A stretch of DNA of 18,871 nt from Nautiliaceae bacterium (lineage in GTDB: Bacteria; Campylobacterota; Campylobacteria; Campylobacterales; Nautiliaceae): assembly GCA_027008345.1 (NCBI GenBank), contig JALTBU010000173.1:1-18871 (forward strand), given 5' to 3'. Under the pieces are notes generated by a model. The model saw nothing but the letters and a program-made list of their open reading frames with translations. It made no database searches and was not told where the DNA came from. This document shows, one piece after another, positions 1 to 6,611 of the stretch; the stretch's first letter is position 1, and each line of letters begins with the position of its first letter. A program made the translations under genes and the position numbers.

Positions 1-54
1 TTTTCTTCCGTTTTTATATAAAAAAGCTATATCTTCTTTTTTTAAACCGCTAAT
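1..54 (-). CDS. rnpA: RNase P protein component, N-terminal fragment cut by window edge
   Basis: RnpA is the protein subunit of ribonuclease P, which matures tRNA 5' ends. Only about 18 codons are visible. They read ISGLKKEDIAFLYKNGRK, resembling the start of RnpA (a short helix, then F-x-x-x-Y/F-x-x-G-R/K). Position just downstream of rpmH is the usual bacterial order. The frame has an in-frame TAG at 61-63 and no ATG, GTG or TTG from there to the window edge. The best start is ATT at 52-54, preceded by AAAGG (64-68) at 9-base spacing; it would overlap the end of rpmH by 13 bases. The identity rests on a short segment plus synteny, and the start is inferred. A frame error in the nearby A-run is the main alternative. 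Confidence 0.6.
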   Translation of the reverse strand, partial: MSGLKKEDIAFLYKNGRK

Positions 55-176
55 CTTTTTCTACCTTTAGCTCTTCTTCTTTTTAAAACTTTTCTTCCGT
101 TTTTAGTTTTAAGTCTTGCTCTAAATCCATGTGTTCTTTTTCTTCTAATTTTACTTGGCTGATAAGTTCTTTTCAT
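42..176 (-). CDS. rpmH: 50S ribosomal protein L34
   Basis: Structural protein of the large ribosomal subunit. The 44-residue product starts MKRTYQPSKIRRKRTHGF and ends RAKGRKRLAV, which is the full-length L34 pattern: extremely basic, with the MKRT(Y/F)QPS opening, an HGFRAR core and a KNGRKVL segment. The ATG at 174-176 follows a strong ribosome binding site (AAAGGAG, on the minus strand). The gene lies 48 bases downstream of hpf on the same strand, and its 3' end appears to overlap the start of rnpA. The rpmH-rnpA pair is a conserved bacterial arrangement. The assignment is secure. Confidence 0.97.
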   Translation of the reverse strand: MKRTYQPSKIRRKRTHGFRARLKTKNGRKVLKRRRAKGRKRLAV

Positions 177-208
177 AAACTCTCCTTTATTAATTTTTCA
201 AGTTCGAA

Positions 209-238
209 ATTTTACCAAAAGATATTAATATAATCCAA
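209..238 (-). promoter_or_regulatory. Candidate promoter for rpmH-rnpA
   Basis: On the minus strand a TTGGAT box (233-238) and a TAAAAT box (209-214) are separated by 18 bases, which resembles a housekeeping -35/-10 pair. Transcription would start near 202, about 25 bases before the rpmH ATG. The -35 box overlaps the last codons of hpf. In such AT-rich DNA chance matches are common, so this is tentative. Confidence 0.35.
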
Positions 239-725
239 GTTTTCCATCTTTTCTTCTGTAAATTACCCTCTTTTCTCCACTTGTATCTTTAAATACCATA
301 AAATAAAGACCAGATTTTTTATATTCTTCAATAGCTTCTTCAATGCTTAAAGGTTTTTCAACATCAAGAGGCATTTCGACTATTTCATCTTGTGATTCTT
401 CAACAATTATTTCTTCAAGTCTGTCTTTTTGTTTATAGTCAGTTTTTTTGTCATGATATCTTCTTAAAAGTTTTTCAAGCTTATCTTTTGCCTTATCAAG
501 AGCAGCATACATATCTTTATCTTTAAAATGCACTACTGCTGTTCCTTTATCAGGTATATTCATAATTATTTCAACATCAAAAAAATCTCTTTTGTCTTTT
601 TCAACAGTTACTATTGAATGCACTATGCCAAGATTATATTTTTCAACTTCATCAATAACTTTTCTTATATGATCTTTCATAGCTTCTGTAAGTTCAATGT
701 TTCTCCCAACTATTGTTGTATTCAT
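225..725 (-). CDS. hpf: Long-form ribosome hibernation promoting factor
   Basis: HPF binds the 30S decoding centre of idle ribosomes and, in the long form, brings 70S particles together as 100S dimers. The 166 residues show two parts. The N-terminal RaiA/YfiA fold (about 1-95) begins MNTTIVGRNIELTEAMKDHI and ends in a basic helix (KAKDKLEKLLRRYHDKK). After an acidic linker (about 100-122) comes the C-terminal dimerisation domain (about 125-166), with the characteristic KPLSIEEAIEEY and YRRKDGKLGLY segments. Short HPF or YfiA proteins of about 95-110 residues lack this domain, so this is the long type. The ATG is preceded by AAGGAG. The upstream pseudopilin gene ends about 40 bases away, and a separate promoter in that gap is possible. 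HPF is typically induced in stationary phase or stress; no specific regulatory site is visible here. Confidence 0.95.
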   Translation of the reverse strand: MNTTIVGRNIELTEAMKDHIRKVIDEVEKYNLGIVHSIVTVEKDKRDFFDVEIIMNIPDKGTAVVHFKDKDMYAALDKAKDKLEKLLRRYHDKKTDYKQKDRLEEIIVEESQDEIVEMPLDVEKPLSIEEAIEEYKKSGLYFMVFKDTSGEKRVIYRRKDGKLGLY

Positions 726-753
726 AACACTCCTTTTTAATTGTTTTATATTA

Positions 754-761
754 ATTTTATA
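754..761 (-). promoter_or_regulatory. Candidate -10 element for hpf
   Basis: The minus strand carries TATAAAAT in the 41-base gap between the last pseudopilin gene and hpf. It is placed so that transcription would begin about 20 bases before the hpf ATG. No convincing -35 box is visible, a situation often described for Campylobacterota promoters. The element could let hpf be transcribed independently of the fliW-proC-pilin string. The evidence is one AT-rich box only. Confidence 0.3.
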
Positions 762-766
762 CTGAT

Positions 767-1180
767 TTAGGGATTTTGTAAAGTCATTTTGACTTTTCTT
801 ATATGAAATTGAGGAAGTTTAGACATTACAGTTACATAAACAAGCACAGTTCCATTTGTGTCAGGTGTTTGTGCATAACTACAATCTTGATCTGTGGAAG
901 TATTGCAGTCTTTTAAAAAATAATGAAATTTGATATTTGCTCTATAAAAAGGATATGTAAGATTTATTTCATGAATCCTGCCTGCTGTATAATCATGTCC
1001 TTGAAGAGCAAGTATAGCATATTCAGTCGCACTTCTTAAAGCCAAATTGGCACGTATATCCATTATACTTGTTGAAGCATGTTTTGAACTTGAAGCACTA
1101 AATTTCATTATCATTACACCAATAAGAGCCATTACAACCATAAAGATTATGCTAAGTAAAAGTGAAAAACCCTTTTTCAA
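767..1180 (-). CDS. Minor pseudopilin-like protein lacking Glu5 (PilX/GspK type)
   Basis: The 137-residue product begins MKKGFSLLLSIIFMVVMALI, with a short basic leader, a Gly-Phe prepilin peptidase site after residue 4 and one long hydrophobic helix. Residue 5 of the mature protein is Leu, where major pilins have Glu. That substitution is typical of GspK/PilX-like tip components, which do not need to pair with a neighbouring subunit. The globular part is small and has a Cys pair (KDCNTSTDQDC) that could form a disulfide in the periplasm. The start is TTG at 1178-1180, overlapping the upstream stop as TTGA, with AAAGGA seven bases upstream. It is the last of three coupled pseudopilin genes. 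Which system it serves (competence, type II secretion or type IV pilus) cannot be read from this sequence alone. Confidence 0.75.
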   Translation of the reverse strand: MKKGFSLLLSIIFMVVMALIGVMIMKFSASSSKHASTSIMDIRANLALRSATEYAILALQGHDYTAGRIHEINLTYPFYRANIKFHYFLKDCNTSTDQDCSYAQTPDTNGTVLVYVTVMSKLPQFHIRKVKMTLQNP

Positions 1181-2199
1181 AACACTATCCTTTCTTTACA
1201 AACAGTAAGATTTTCATTTTCATTTATTTTAATACTTGGATTTTGAATACATAAATAGAGTCTTAAAAGTCCGTTTTGTTCTTTAAATTTAAATTGGGTT
1301 ACATGTGTTGCAAGCAAAGAACTGTTGGCATCTGTATAATTTTCATCGTTCCAAGGAAAATAATTTTGTTTAAGAGTAATATTAAAGTCATTTGTATTAC
1401 TATTATATATTGGGACAATTGCAAAAGCCCCATTAGTAATATAAAACCCTTCATAAACCGTTGCCTGATTTGACTGATTTATTTCTGTTACTCTAATAAC
1501 ATCTTTACTGCTAGGGATAGGAGATATTTTATATACATTTTTGGCAGTTGTCCCATACCATCCATAAGACTGATTTATATCTATAAAATCACCTCTTCCA
1601 TCAGAACCGCTAAAAATCAAAGTTGCATATTTTTTATTAAAAACATCATTTGGATCTGATGCATTTACATTAAGTCCCCAAGAATCAAAATATGCAGTTA
1701 AAATATCAGAAGTTATATTAATATCTGAATATGGTATTGTAATATTATAATCGCCTCCGTTTGGATTGTTTATTTTTGTCTGATTTAAATCAACAAAACC
1801 AGCCCATCCCGGAATTACTTTTTGAAGAGTAGAATTCCACTCTCCTCTTTTTGAATAAATATCTTTATTTATCCATTCAATAACCGGATATTTTGAAGCA
1901 TTAGAAGCATTTAAATCACTTATTGAAATAAATCCAGAAACATTCCCATCCCTGCATCCGTTGTTAGTTACATTGCATTCCGTAGCAATTACAGTATTTG
2001 GAATGCGAGTTTCAAGTTTTGCTGCAATAGTATTTAAAACAAGGTCAGTTTCATACGCAAGTGAGTTAGTTGCTTTTGTAAATGCATAATTTTTATATAC
2101 TTTAAGCAGTATTTCGGTTGCAATGGTTGCAAGAATTCCAAGTACTACAAGTACTACAATTAGTTCTAATAAAGTAAATGCTCTTTTCATATTTTTCAT
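1177..2199 (-). CDS. Prepilin-type N-terminal methylation domain protein, GspJ/PilW-like
   Basis: The 340-residue product starts MKNMKRAFTLLELIVVLVVL: a basic leader, cleavage expected between Ala7 and Phe8, then the N-methylation helix with Glu at mature position 5. It would be processed by a prepilin peptidase and built into a pilus or pseudopilus. The large C-terminal part (about 290 residues) is rich in Asn, Asp and Thr, as expected for an exported beta-rich domain. It holds a Cys pair near residues 73-80 (TECNVTNNGC) and another near the C-terminus (LCIQNP...LTVCKE). The length fits a GspJ/PilW-type minor pseudopilin better than a major pilin. The start overlaps the upstream gene's stop as ATGA, implying translational coupling. 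Ala rather than Gly precedes the cleavage site; this is common in Campylobacterota prepilins as I recall. Confidence 0.8.
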   Translation of the reverse strand: MKNMKRAFTLLELIVVLVVLGILATIATEILLKVYKNYAFTKATNSLAYETDLVLNTIAAKLETRIPNTVIATECNVTNNGCRDGNVSGFISISDLNASNASKYPVIEWINKDIYSKRGEWNSTLQKVIPGWAGFVDLNQTKINNPNGGDYNITIPYSDINITSDILTAYFDSWGLNVNASDPNDVFNKKYATLIFSGSDGRGDFIDINQSYGWYGTTAKNVYKISPIPSSKDVIRVTEINQSNQATVYEGFYITNGAFAIVPIYNSNTNDFNITLKQNYFPWNDENYTDANSSLLATHVTQFKFKEQNGLLRLYLCIQNPSIKINENENLTVCKERIVF

Positions 2200-2870
2200 C
2201 TGCTAAGCTCTTCTAATGACAAATATTTACTTTCTCCAATATTCATAGAAGGATATGAGATAGAAATTTTTTGATTATCAACAGTAGTAGATACTGTTAT
2301 TAATTTTATATTTGTTAAATTTGCACTATTGTTATAATCAAAAGTAAAATTAAAATCATTTAATGAATAATTTGCATTGTCTTTTATGTATTTAACTTTT
2401 ACTTTAAGCACTACATTTCCATAACTTAAAAGCGATTCAGTATAGTTATTATAATCATCAATATCATCATATGTTGAATCATCCCCTGCTGTTTCCCCAC
2501 TGTCAATTCCTATATTGCTTACTGTAGCATTTGTTCCACTTCTTAAAATATTATTATTCATCTGATACTTTCCTATTCTATTTAATCCGTTCGGATATTT
2601 TCTGATAAGCAAAGCGTTATCTCCAAGTGTGGCATTCAAATCTTTATAAAAATTATCATCTTTAGTATTATTTTCATCAAAATACAAAGTATTTATAAGT
2701 TGCAAAAGAGAAAATTCTTGATAAAATATTTCCTCTTTTGCAGTAGTTTTTACAGTTTCAGTTGATGTTTGAAGCATAACAGGCAATGTTACTGCTACTA
2801 TACCTATTATTATTAAAGAAATAATAATTTCGATTAAAGTAAATGCATTAGATTTTCTTGGATTTCTCAT
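2196..2870 (-). CDS. Prepilin-type N-terminal methylation domain protein, possible CtsT/GspI-like pseudopilin
   Basis: The 224-residue product begins MRNPRKSNAFTLIEIIISLI, with a basic leader, an Ala-Phe cleavage site after residue 9, Glu at mature position 5 and a roughly 20-residue hydrophobic helix. The rest is Asn/Asp-rich with no cysteine. An acidic patch (about residues 123-145, DSGETAGDDSTYDDIDD) could bind a metal, but that is speculation. The ATG lies within the end of proC, a 23-base overlap in a different frame. Its nearest purine-rich stretch (AAGGGGA) is about 12 bases away, so translation may depend on coupling to proC. Its place directly behind fliW-proC is where C. jejuni carries ctsT, a pseudopilin gene needed for natural transformation, as I recall. 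Orthology is an inference from position and the N-terminal signature only. Confidence 0.78.
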   Translation of the reverse strand: MRNPRKSNAFTLIEIIISLIIIGIVAVTLPVMLQTSTETVKTTAKEEIFYQEFSLLQLINTLYFDENNTKDDNFYKDLNATLGDNALLIRKYPNGLNRIGKYQMNNNILRSGTNATVSNIGIDSGETAGDDSTYDDIDDYNNYTESLLSYGNVVLKVKVKYIKDNANYSLNDFNFTFDYNNSANLTNIKLITVSTTVDNQKISISYPSMNIGESKYLSLEELSR

Positions 2871-3603
2871 ATGTACTTACAATCCCCTTCATCACTTTTC
2901 CTCTTATACCTTCTTTTTCAATTTCAAATATTCCCTCAGCTGTTGTACCTTTTGGTGACATTACTTTATTTTTAATATCCGCAAAATTTTCTTTCATTGC
3001 TGAAAAACTTTTAAAAAGCCCTCTTGTAAGCTTATCTGAAACATCTCTTTTCAGACCTGTATAAACGCCTCCATCACTAATTGCTTCTGCAATTATAGCC
3101 AAAAATGCAGGTCCACTTCCAATAATTGAAGTCGCCATATCTATTTCATCATCATTATTTACCCAGATTACTTCCCCTATTTTACTTAAAATTTCTATTG
3201 CCGTTTCTTTTGCATTCTTATCACCTGTAACGGCAGTAGTTGAAGCCTGATATTTTGCAGCAATATTTGGCATTGCCCTTATATAAGATTTTGCTTTAAT
3301 ATATTTTTGAAGTTCTACAAGGCTTTTTCCTGCAAGAATTGAAATTAAAATTTCAGCCTCACCTTTTATTCTCATAGAAACTTCCTGCAAAGCATATGGT
3401 TTTACTGCTAAAATGATAATTTTCCCCGTAATGTCATACCCGTCAATCAAGCCATATGTACAACCAAGCTCATTTGATAATTTTTTCATTTTTTCTTCAT
3501 CTCTTCCCACTATTTCAACATTCTTCATATCCCATTCACTGTTTTTCATTCCATAAAGTATGGCTTTTGCCATTTCTCCATAACCTATAATACTAACTTT
3601 CAT
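2848..3603 (-). CDS. proC: Pyrroline-5-carboxylate reductase
   Basis: ProC catalyses the last step of proline synthesis, reducing 1-pyrroline-5-carboxylate with NAD(P)H in the cytoplasm. The 251 residues open with a Rossmann dinucleotide-binding motif (MKVSIIGYGEMAKAIL). They contain the family's RAMPNIAAK segment in the middle and the C-terminal signature region (SIIGSGPAFLAIIAEAISDG, then MSPKGTTAEGI), which forms the substrate site and dimer interface. The length is slightly shorter than the usual 265-275. The ATG at 3601-3603 follows GGAGAGG and lies inside the end of fliW (11-base overlap), so the two are probably co-translated. Its 3' end overlaps the first pseudopilin gene. The assignment is secure. 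Confidence 0.95.
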   Translation of the reverse strand: MKVSIIGYGEMAKAILYGMKNSEWDMKNVEIVGRDEEKMKKLSNELGCTYGLIDGYDITGKIIILAVKPYALQEVSMRIKGEAEILISILAGKSLVELQKYIKAKSYIRAMPNIAAKYQASTTAVTGDKNAKETAIEILSKIGEVIWVNNDDEIDMATSIIGSGPAFLAIIAEAISDGGVYTGLKRDVSDKLTRGLFKSFSAMKENFADIKNKVMSPKGTTAEGIFEIEKEGIRGKVMKGIVSTYEKSKKI

Positions 3604-3973
3604 TGCCCTCTCCTAAAAATTCCCCTATTTCTCTTGCAAGAGAATAATTATATTTATCCAAAACAGCCTGTCCTAAAACTTTCTCTTCTGTATTAAAAAT
3701 TAAAGGTGCGGCAAAATTGACAGTTGATTTTTCAAAAGGTTTTGCAGGAGTTAAAATATTCAAAACCATTACATTATTTTCATTCACTTTAAGTTTCTCA
3801 GTGAATTCATCATCAAGTTCAAAATCATAGTCATTTCTTAATTCAAAAGGATCTATTAAAGTAAATGACACATTTTTACCTTCAAGTTTATAAAAAGGCC
3901 CTTCAATATGCGATAAATCATACTCTTTTTCATTTTCAAATCCCAAAATCGGATATAAAGCTTTATAAATCAT
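3593..3973 (-). CDS. fliW: Flagellar assembly factor FliW
   Basis: FliW is a small cytoplasmic protein that binds flagellin and antagonises the translational repressor CsrA, linking flagellin level to its synthesis. The 126-residue product shows FliW hallmarks: YPILGFENEKEYDL, GPFYKLEG, FTLIDPFELRNDYDF and a central VMVLNILTP strand followed by AAPLIFN. I chose the ATG at 3971-3973 because it has AAAGGG five bases upstream. A GTG two codons earlier (3977-3979) overlaps that ribosome binding site and is unlikely. It is the first gene of the leftward group and overlaps proC. The fliW-proC order is also found in C. jejuni, as I recall. No csrA is present in this window. Confidence 0.93.
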   Translation of the reverse strand: MIYKALYPILGFENEKEYDLSHIEGPFYKLEGKNVSFTLIDPFELRNDYDFELDDEFTEKLKVNENNVMVLNILTPAKPFEKSTVNFAAPLIFNTEEKVLGQAVLDKYNYSLAREIGEFLGEGNES

Positions 3974-3996
3974 AAACACCCTTTAAAAACGGTTTT

Positions 3997-4013
3997 TATA
4001 ATTATAGTATAAT
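3997..4013. promoter_or_regulatory. Divergent promoter region of fliW (minus) and valS (plus)
   Basis: The 61-base gap between the two divergent start codons contains several perfect TATAAT boxes. On the plus strand they are at 3997-4002 and 4008-4013; the second would put the valS transcript start near 4020. On the minus strand there is one at 4001-4006, giving a fliW transcript start near 3994. The plus- and minus-strand boxes overlap, so the two promoters may compete for polymerase. No clear TTGACA -35 box is present on either side; the flanks are T- or A-rich. Confidence 0.6.
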
Positions 4014-4034
4014 TACGCAAAAAAAGGATGTTTA

Positions 4035-6611
4035 GTGAGAGAATACAATCCTAAAGAGTTTGAACAAAAGACATATGAAACATGGGAAAAAAATAAATTT
4101 TTTGAGGTAGATTACAATAAAGATAAAAATTTCTGCATTATGATGCCCCCGCCTAATGTTACAGGAAGTCTTCATATCGGACATGCACTCACATTTACTC
4201 TTCAAGACATTATAGTAAGATATAAAAGAATGGACGGATATGCCACACTTTGGCAACCCGGGACCGACCACGCCGGTATTGCGACTCAAAATGTTGTAGA
4301 AAAGCAAATACTTGCCGAGGGTAAAACAAAAGAAGAGCTTGGAAGAGAAGAATTTTTAAAAAGAGTGTGGGAATGGAAAGAATTTAGCGGAGGTACTATT
4401 ACCAAACAATTAAGAAGACTCGGGGCAAGTCCGGCTTGGTCAAGAGAGAGATTTACGATGGATGAAGGATTACAAAGAGCTGTAAGGGTTGCTTTTAAAA
4501 AACTTTATGATGAAGGCCTTATTGTAAAAGGCAATTATATGGTTAACTGGTGCCCAAAAGACGGGGCATTAAGTGATATTGAAGTAGAATATGAAACTCA
4601 TCAGGGGAAACTTGTTTATATTAAATATCCAATAGTTGATAGTAATGAATATATAGTAGTTGCTACTACAAGACCTGAAACATATTTTGGTGATACTGCT
4701 GTTATGGTTAATCCCGAAGATGAAAGATATAAACATTTAATCGGCAAAAAAGTCCGCCTTCCTTTAATAAACAGAGAAATTCCGATTATTGCAGATGAAT
4801 ATGTTGATATGGAATTTGGTACAGGGGCAGTGAAAGTAACACCTGCACACGATCCAAATGACTATGAAGTGGGTCTTAGACACAATCTTGAAATCATTAA
4901 AGTATTTGATGAAAAAGGAATTCTTAACGAACAGGCCGGAGAATTTGCAGGACTTGATAGAATTGAAGCTAGAGAAAAAATTATTGAAAAATTAGATAAA
5001 GAAGGTTTTATTGAAAAAATTGAAGAGCATACCCATCAAGTAGGACATTGTTACAGATGTAAAAGCGTAATTGAGCCATATGTTTCAACTCAATGGTTTT
5101 TGAAAAAAGAAGTTGCAATTCCTGCGATCGAAGCAGCAAACAAAGGCGAAGTAAAATTCCATCCTCCTCAATGGAAAAACAATTATGACGCATGGATGAG
5201 AGAGCTTAGAGACTGGTGTATATCACGTCAGCTTTGGTGGGGACATCAGATTCCTGTATATTACTGTGATGATTGCGGTAATGAGTGGGCAAGTGTTGAA
5301 GAGCCTCATGAGTGTCCAAAATGCCATTCTAAAAATTTCCATCAAGACCCGGATGTGCTTGATACATGGTTCAGCTCAGCTCTATGGCCGTTTTCTACAC
5401 TTGGATGGGAAAACGGTGAATGGGGTAAAGGCATAAAATGGAGAGAAGAGGATTTAGAAAGATTTTATCCAAATAACCTTTTAATCACCGGATTTGATAT
5501 TTTATTTTTCTGGGTTGCCAGAATGATGATGATGGGAGTTCATTTTCTTAAAGAAGTGCCATTTAGAGATGTATATCTCCATGCGCTTGTAAGAGACGAA
5601 CACGGTCAAAAAATGAGTAAATCAAAAGGAAATGTAATTGATCCTCTTGAAATGATTGACAAATACTCAGCCGATGTTTTAAGATTTACTCTTGCTATTT
5701 TAGCCGTTCAGGGAAGGGATATAAAACTATCTGAAGCTAAAATGATTGAGAGCAGAAACTTTACAAACAAATTATATAATGCGGCAAGATATCTGACAAT
5801 GAATCAGAAGACATTCAAAGATTTAAACGATATTGAAATAAAAACAGACCTTGGCAGATGGATGCTTTATAAATTCAACGAAGCTGTAAAAAATGTAAGG
5901 CGTGAGCTTGACGAATATAGATTTAATGATGCAGCGATGACACTATACAGATATCTGTGGAATGATTTTTGTGACTGGGGAATTGAACTTAGCAAAGTAA
6001 GCAAAGAATCAATAAACGAACTTGGAAGTATATTTAAAGAATCTATGAAACTTTTACATCCATTTATGCCTTTTATAACTGAATTTTTATATCAGGAATT
6101 AAGTGAAAACAAAGATATTGAAAAAAACACCATTATGCTAAAAGAATATCCAAAAGCAAAAGAGCTTAAAAAACCTGCCGATTTTGACCTGATTATTGAA
6201 GCAATTGTATCGCTTAGAAGAATCAAAGCCCTGACTCAAAGTAATTTCAAAAAAGCTTATGTACTTGCAAATCTTCCTGAAATGGCAAAAGATTACATTA
6301 AAAGACTAGCAAAAGTCGAAGAAGTTGAATTTGTAGATAAGCCAATCGAAAATTCAATAAAAGATATTTCTGATAATCTAGAAACAATGGTAAGTAAAGA
6401 AGATATTGATATTGAACCGATTATTAAAAGATTAAATCAGCAAAAAGCAAAACTTGAAAAAGAGATTGAAAAATTATCAAAAAAACTTTCAAACAAAAAT
6501 TTCATTGAAAAAGCACCGAAAAATGTTGTTGAAAAAAACCAAAATGAATTAAATGAATTAAAGGACAAATACTCCAAAATAGAAGAGGAATTAAGGAAAT
6601 TAAATGTATAA
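4035..6611 (+). CDS. valS: Valyl-tRNA synthetase
   Basis: ValS charges tRNA-Val with valine and edits misactivated threonine. The 858-residue class I synthetase has HIGH at residues 47-50 (GSLHIGHA) and KMSKS at 526-530 (QKMSKSKGN). Between them lie the CP1 editing domain (TTRPETYFGDTAV, GTGAVKVTPAHDPNDYEVG) and Cys-rich zinc-finger-like motifs (HCYRCKS; YYCDDCGNEW...HECPKCHS). An anticodon-binding domain follows. The last roughly 65 residues form the Lys/Glu-rich coiled coil typical of bacterial ValS, which contacts tRNA. The start is GTG at 4035-4037 with AAGGA six bases upstream. An ATG at 4028 is out of frame and ends after eight codons. It is the first gene of the rightward operon, and its stop overlaps the next gene by eight bases. 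Confidence 0.98.
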   Translation: MREYNPKEFEQKTYETWEKNKFFEVDYNKDKNFCIMMPPPNVTGSLHIGHALTFTLQDIIVRYKRMDGYATLWQPGTDHAGIATQNVVEKQILAEGKTKEELGREEFLKRVWEWKEFSGGTITKQLRRLGASPAWSRERFTMDEGLQRAVRVAFKKLYDEGLIVKGNYMVNWCPKDGALSDIEVEYETHQGKLVYIKYPIVDSNEYIVVATTRPETYFGDTAVMVNPEDERYKHLIGKKVRLPLINREIPIIADEYVDMEFGTGAVKVTPAHDPNDYEVGLRHNLEIIKVFDEKGILNEQAGEFAGLDRIEAREKIIEKLDKEGFIEKIEEHTHQVGHCYRCKSVIEPYVSTQWFLKKEVAIPAIEAANKGEVKFHPPQWKNNYDAWMRELRDWCISRQLWWGHQIPVYYCDDCGNEWASVEEPHECPKCHSKNFHQDPDVLDTWFSSALWPFSTLGWENGEWGKGIKWREEDLERFYPNNLLITGFDILFFWVARMMMMGVHFLKEVPFRDVYLHALVRDEHGQKMSKSKGNVIDPLEMIDKYSADVLRFTLAILAVQGRDIKLSEAKMIESRNFTNKLYNAARYLTMNQKTFKDLNDIEIKTDLGRWMLYKFNEAVKNVRRELDEYRFNDAAMTLYRYLWNDFCDWGIELSKVSKESINELGSIFKESMKLLHPFMPFITEFLYQELSENKDIEKNTIMLKEYPKAKELKKPADFDLIIEAIVSLRRIKALTQSNFKKAYVLANLPEMAKDYIKRLAKVEEVEFVDKPIENSIKDISDNLETMVSKEDIDIEPIIKRLNQQKAKLEKEIEKLSKKLSNKNFIEKAPKNVVEKNQNELNELKDKYSKIEEELRKLNV

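Noticed and set aside
1..105. A 16-base direct repeat, TTTTCTTCCGTTTTTA, at 1-16 and 90-105.
   Set aside because: Both copies encode the residues KNGRK in different proteins (rnpA and rpmH). Shared basic codons in AT-rich DNA explain it, and there is no sign of a mobile or regulatory repeat.
3974..3979. GTG at 3977-3979 as the start of fliW.
   Set aside because: It overlaps the AAAGGG ribosome binding site that suits the ATG at 3971-3973, and the FliW family pattern does not need the two extra residues.
4028..4054. ATG at 4028 opening an eight-codon ORF overlapping the valS start; considered as a leader peptide or alternative valS start.
   Set aside because: It is out of frame with valS, and the AAGGA ribosome binding site overlaps the ATG itself, so only the GTG at 4035 is well placed.
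4032..4307. Open frame on the minus strand opposite the start of valS.
   Set aside because: It lies antisense to the conserved HIGH region of valS, has no recognisable domain or good ribosome binding site, and fits chance in a skewed coding sequence.
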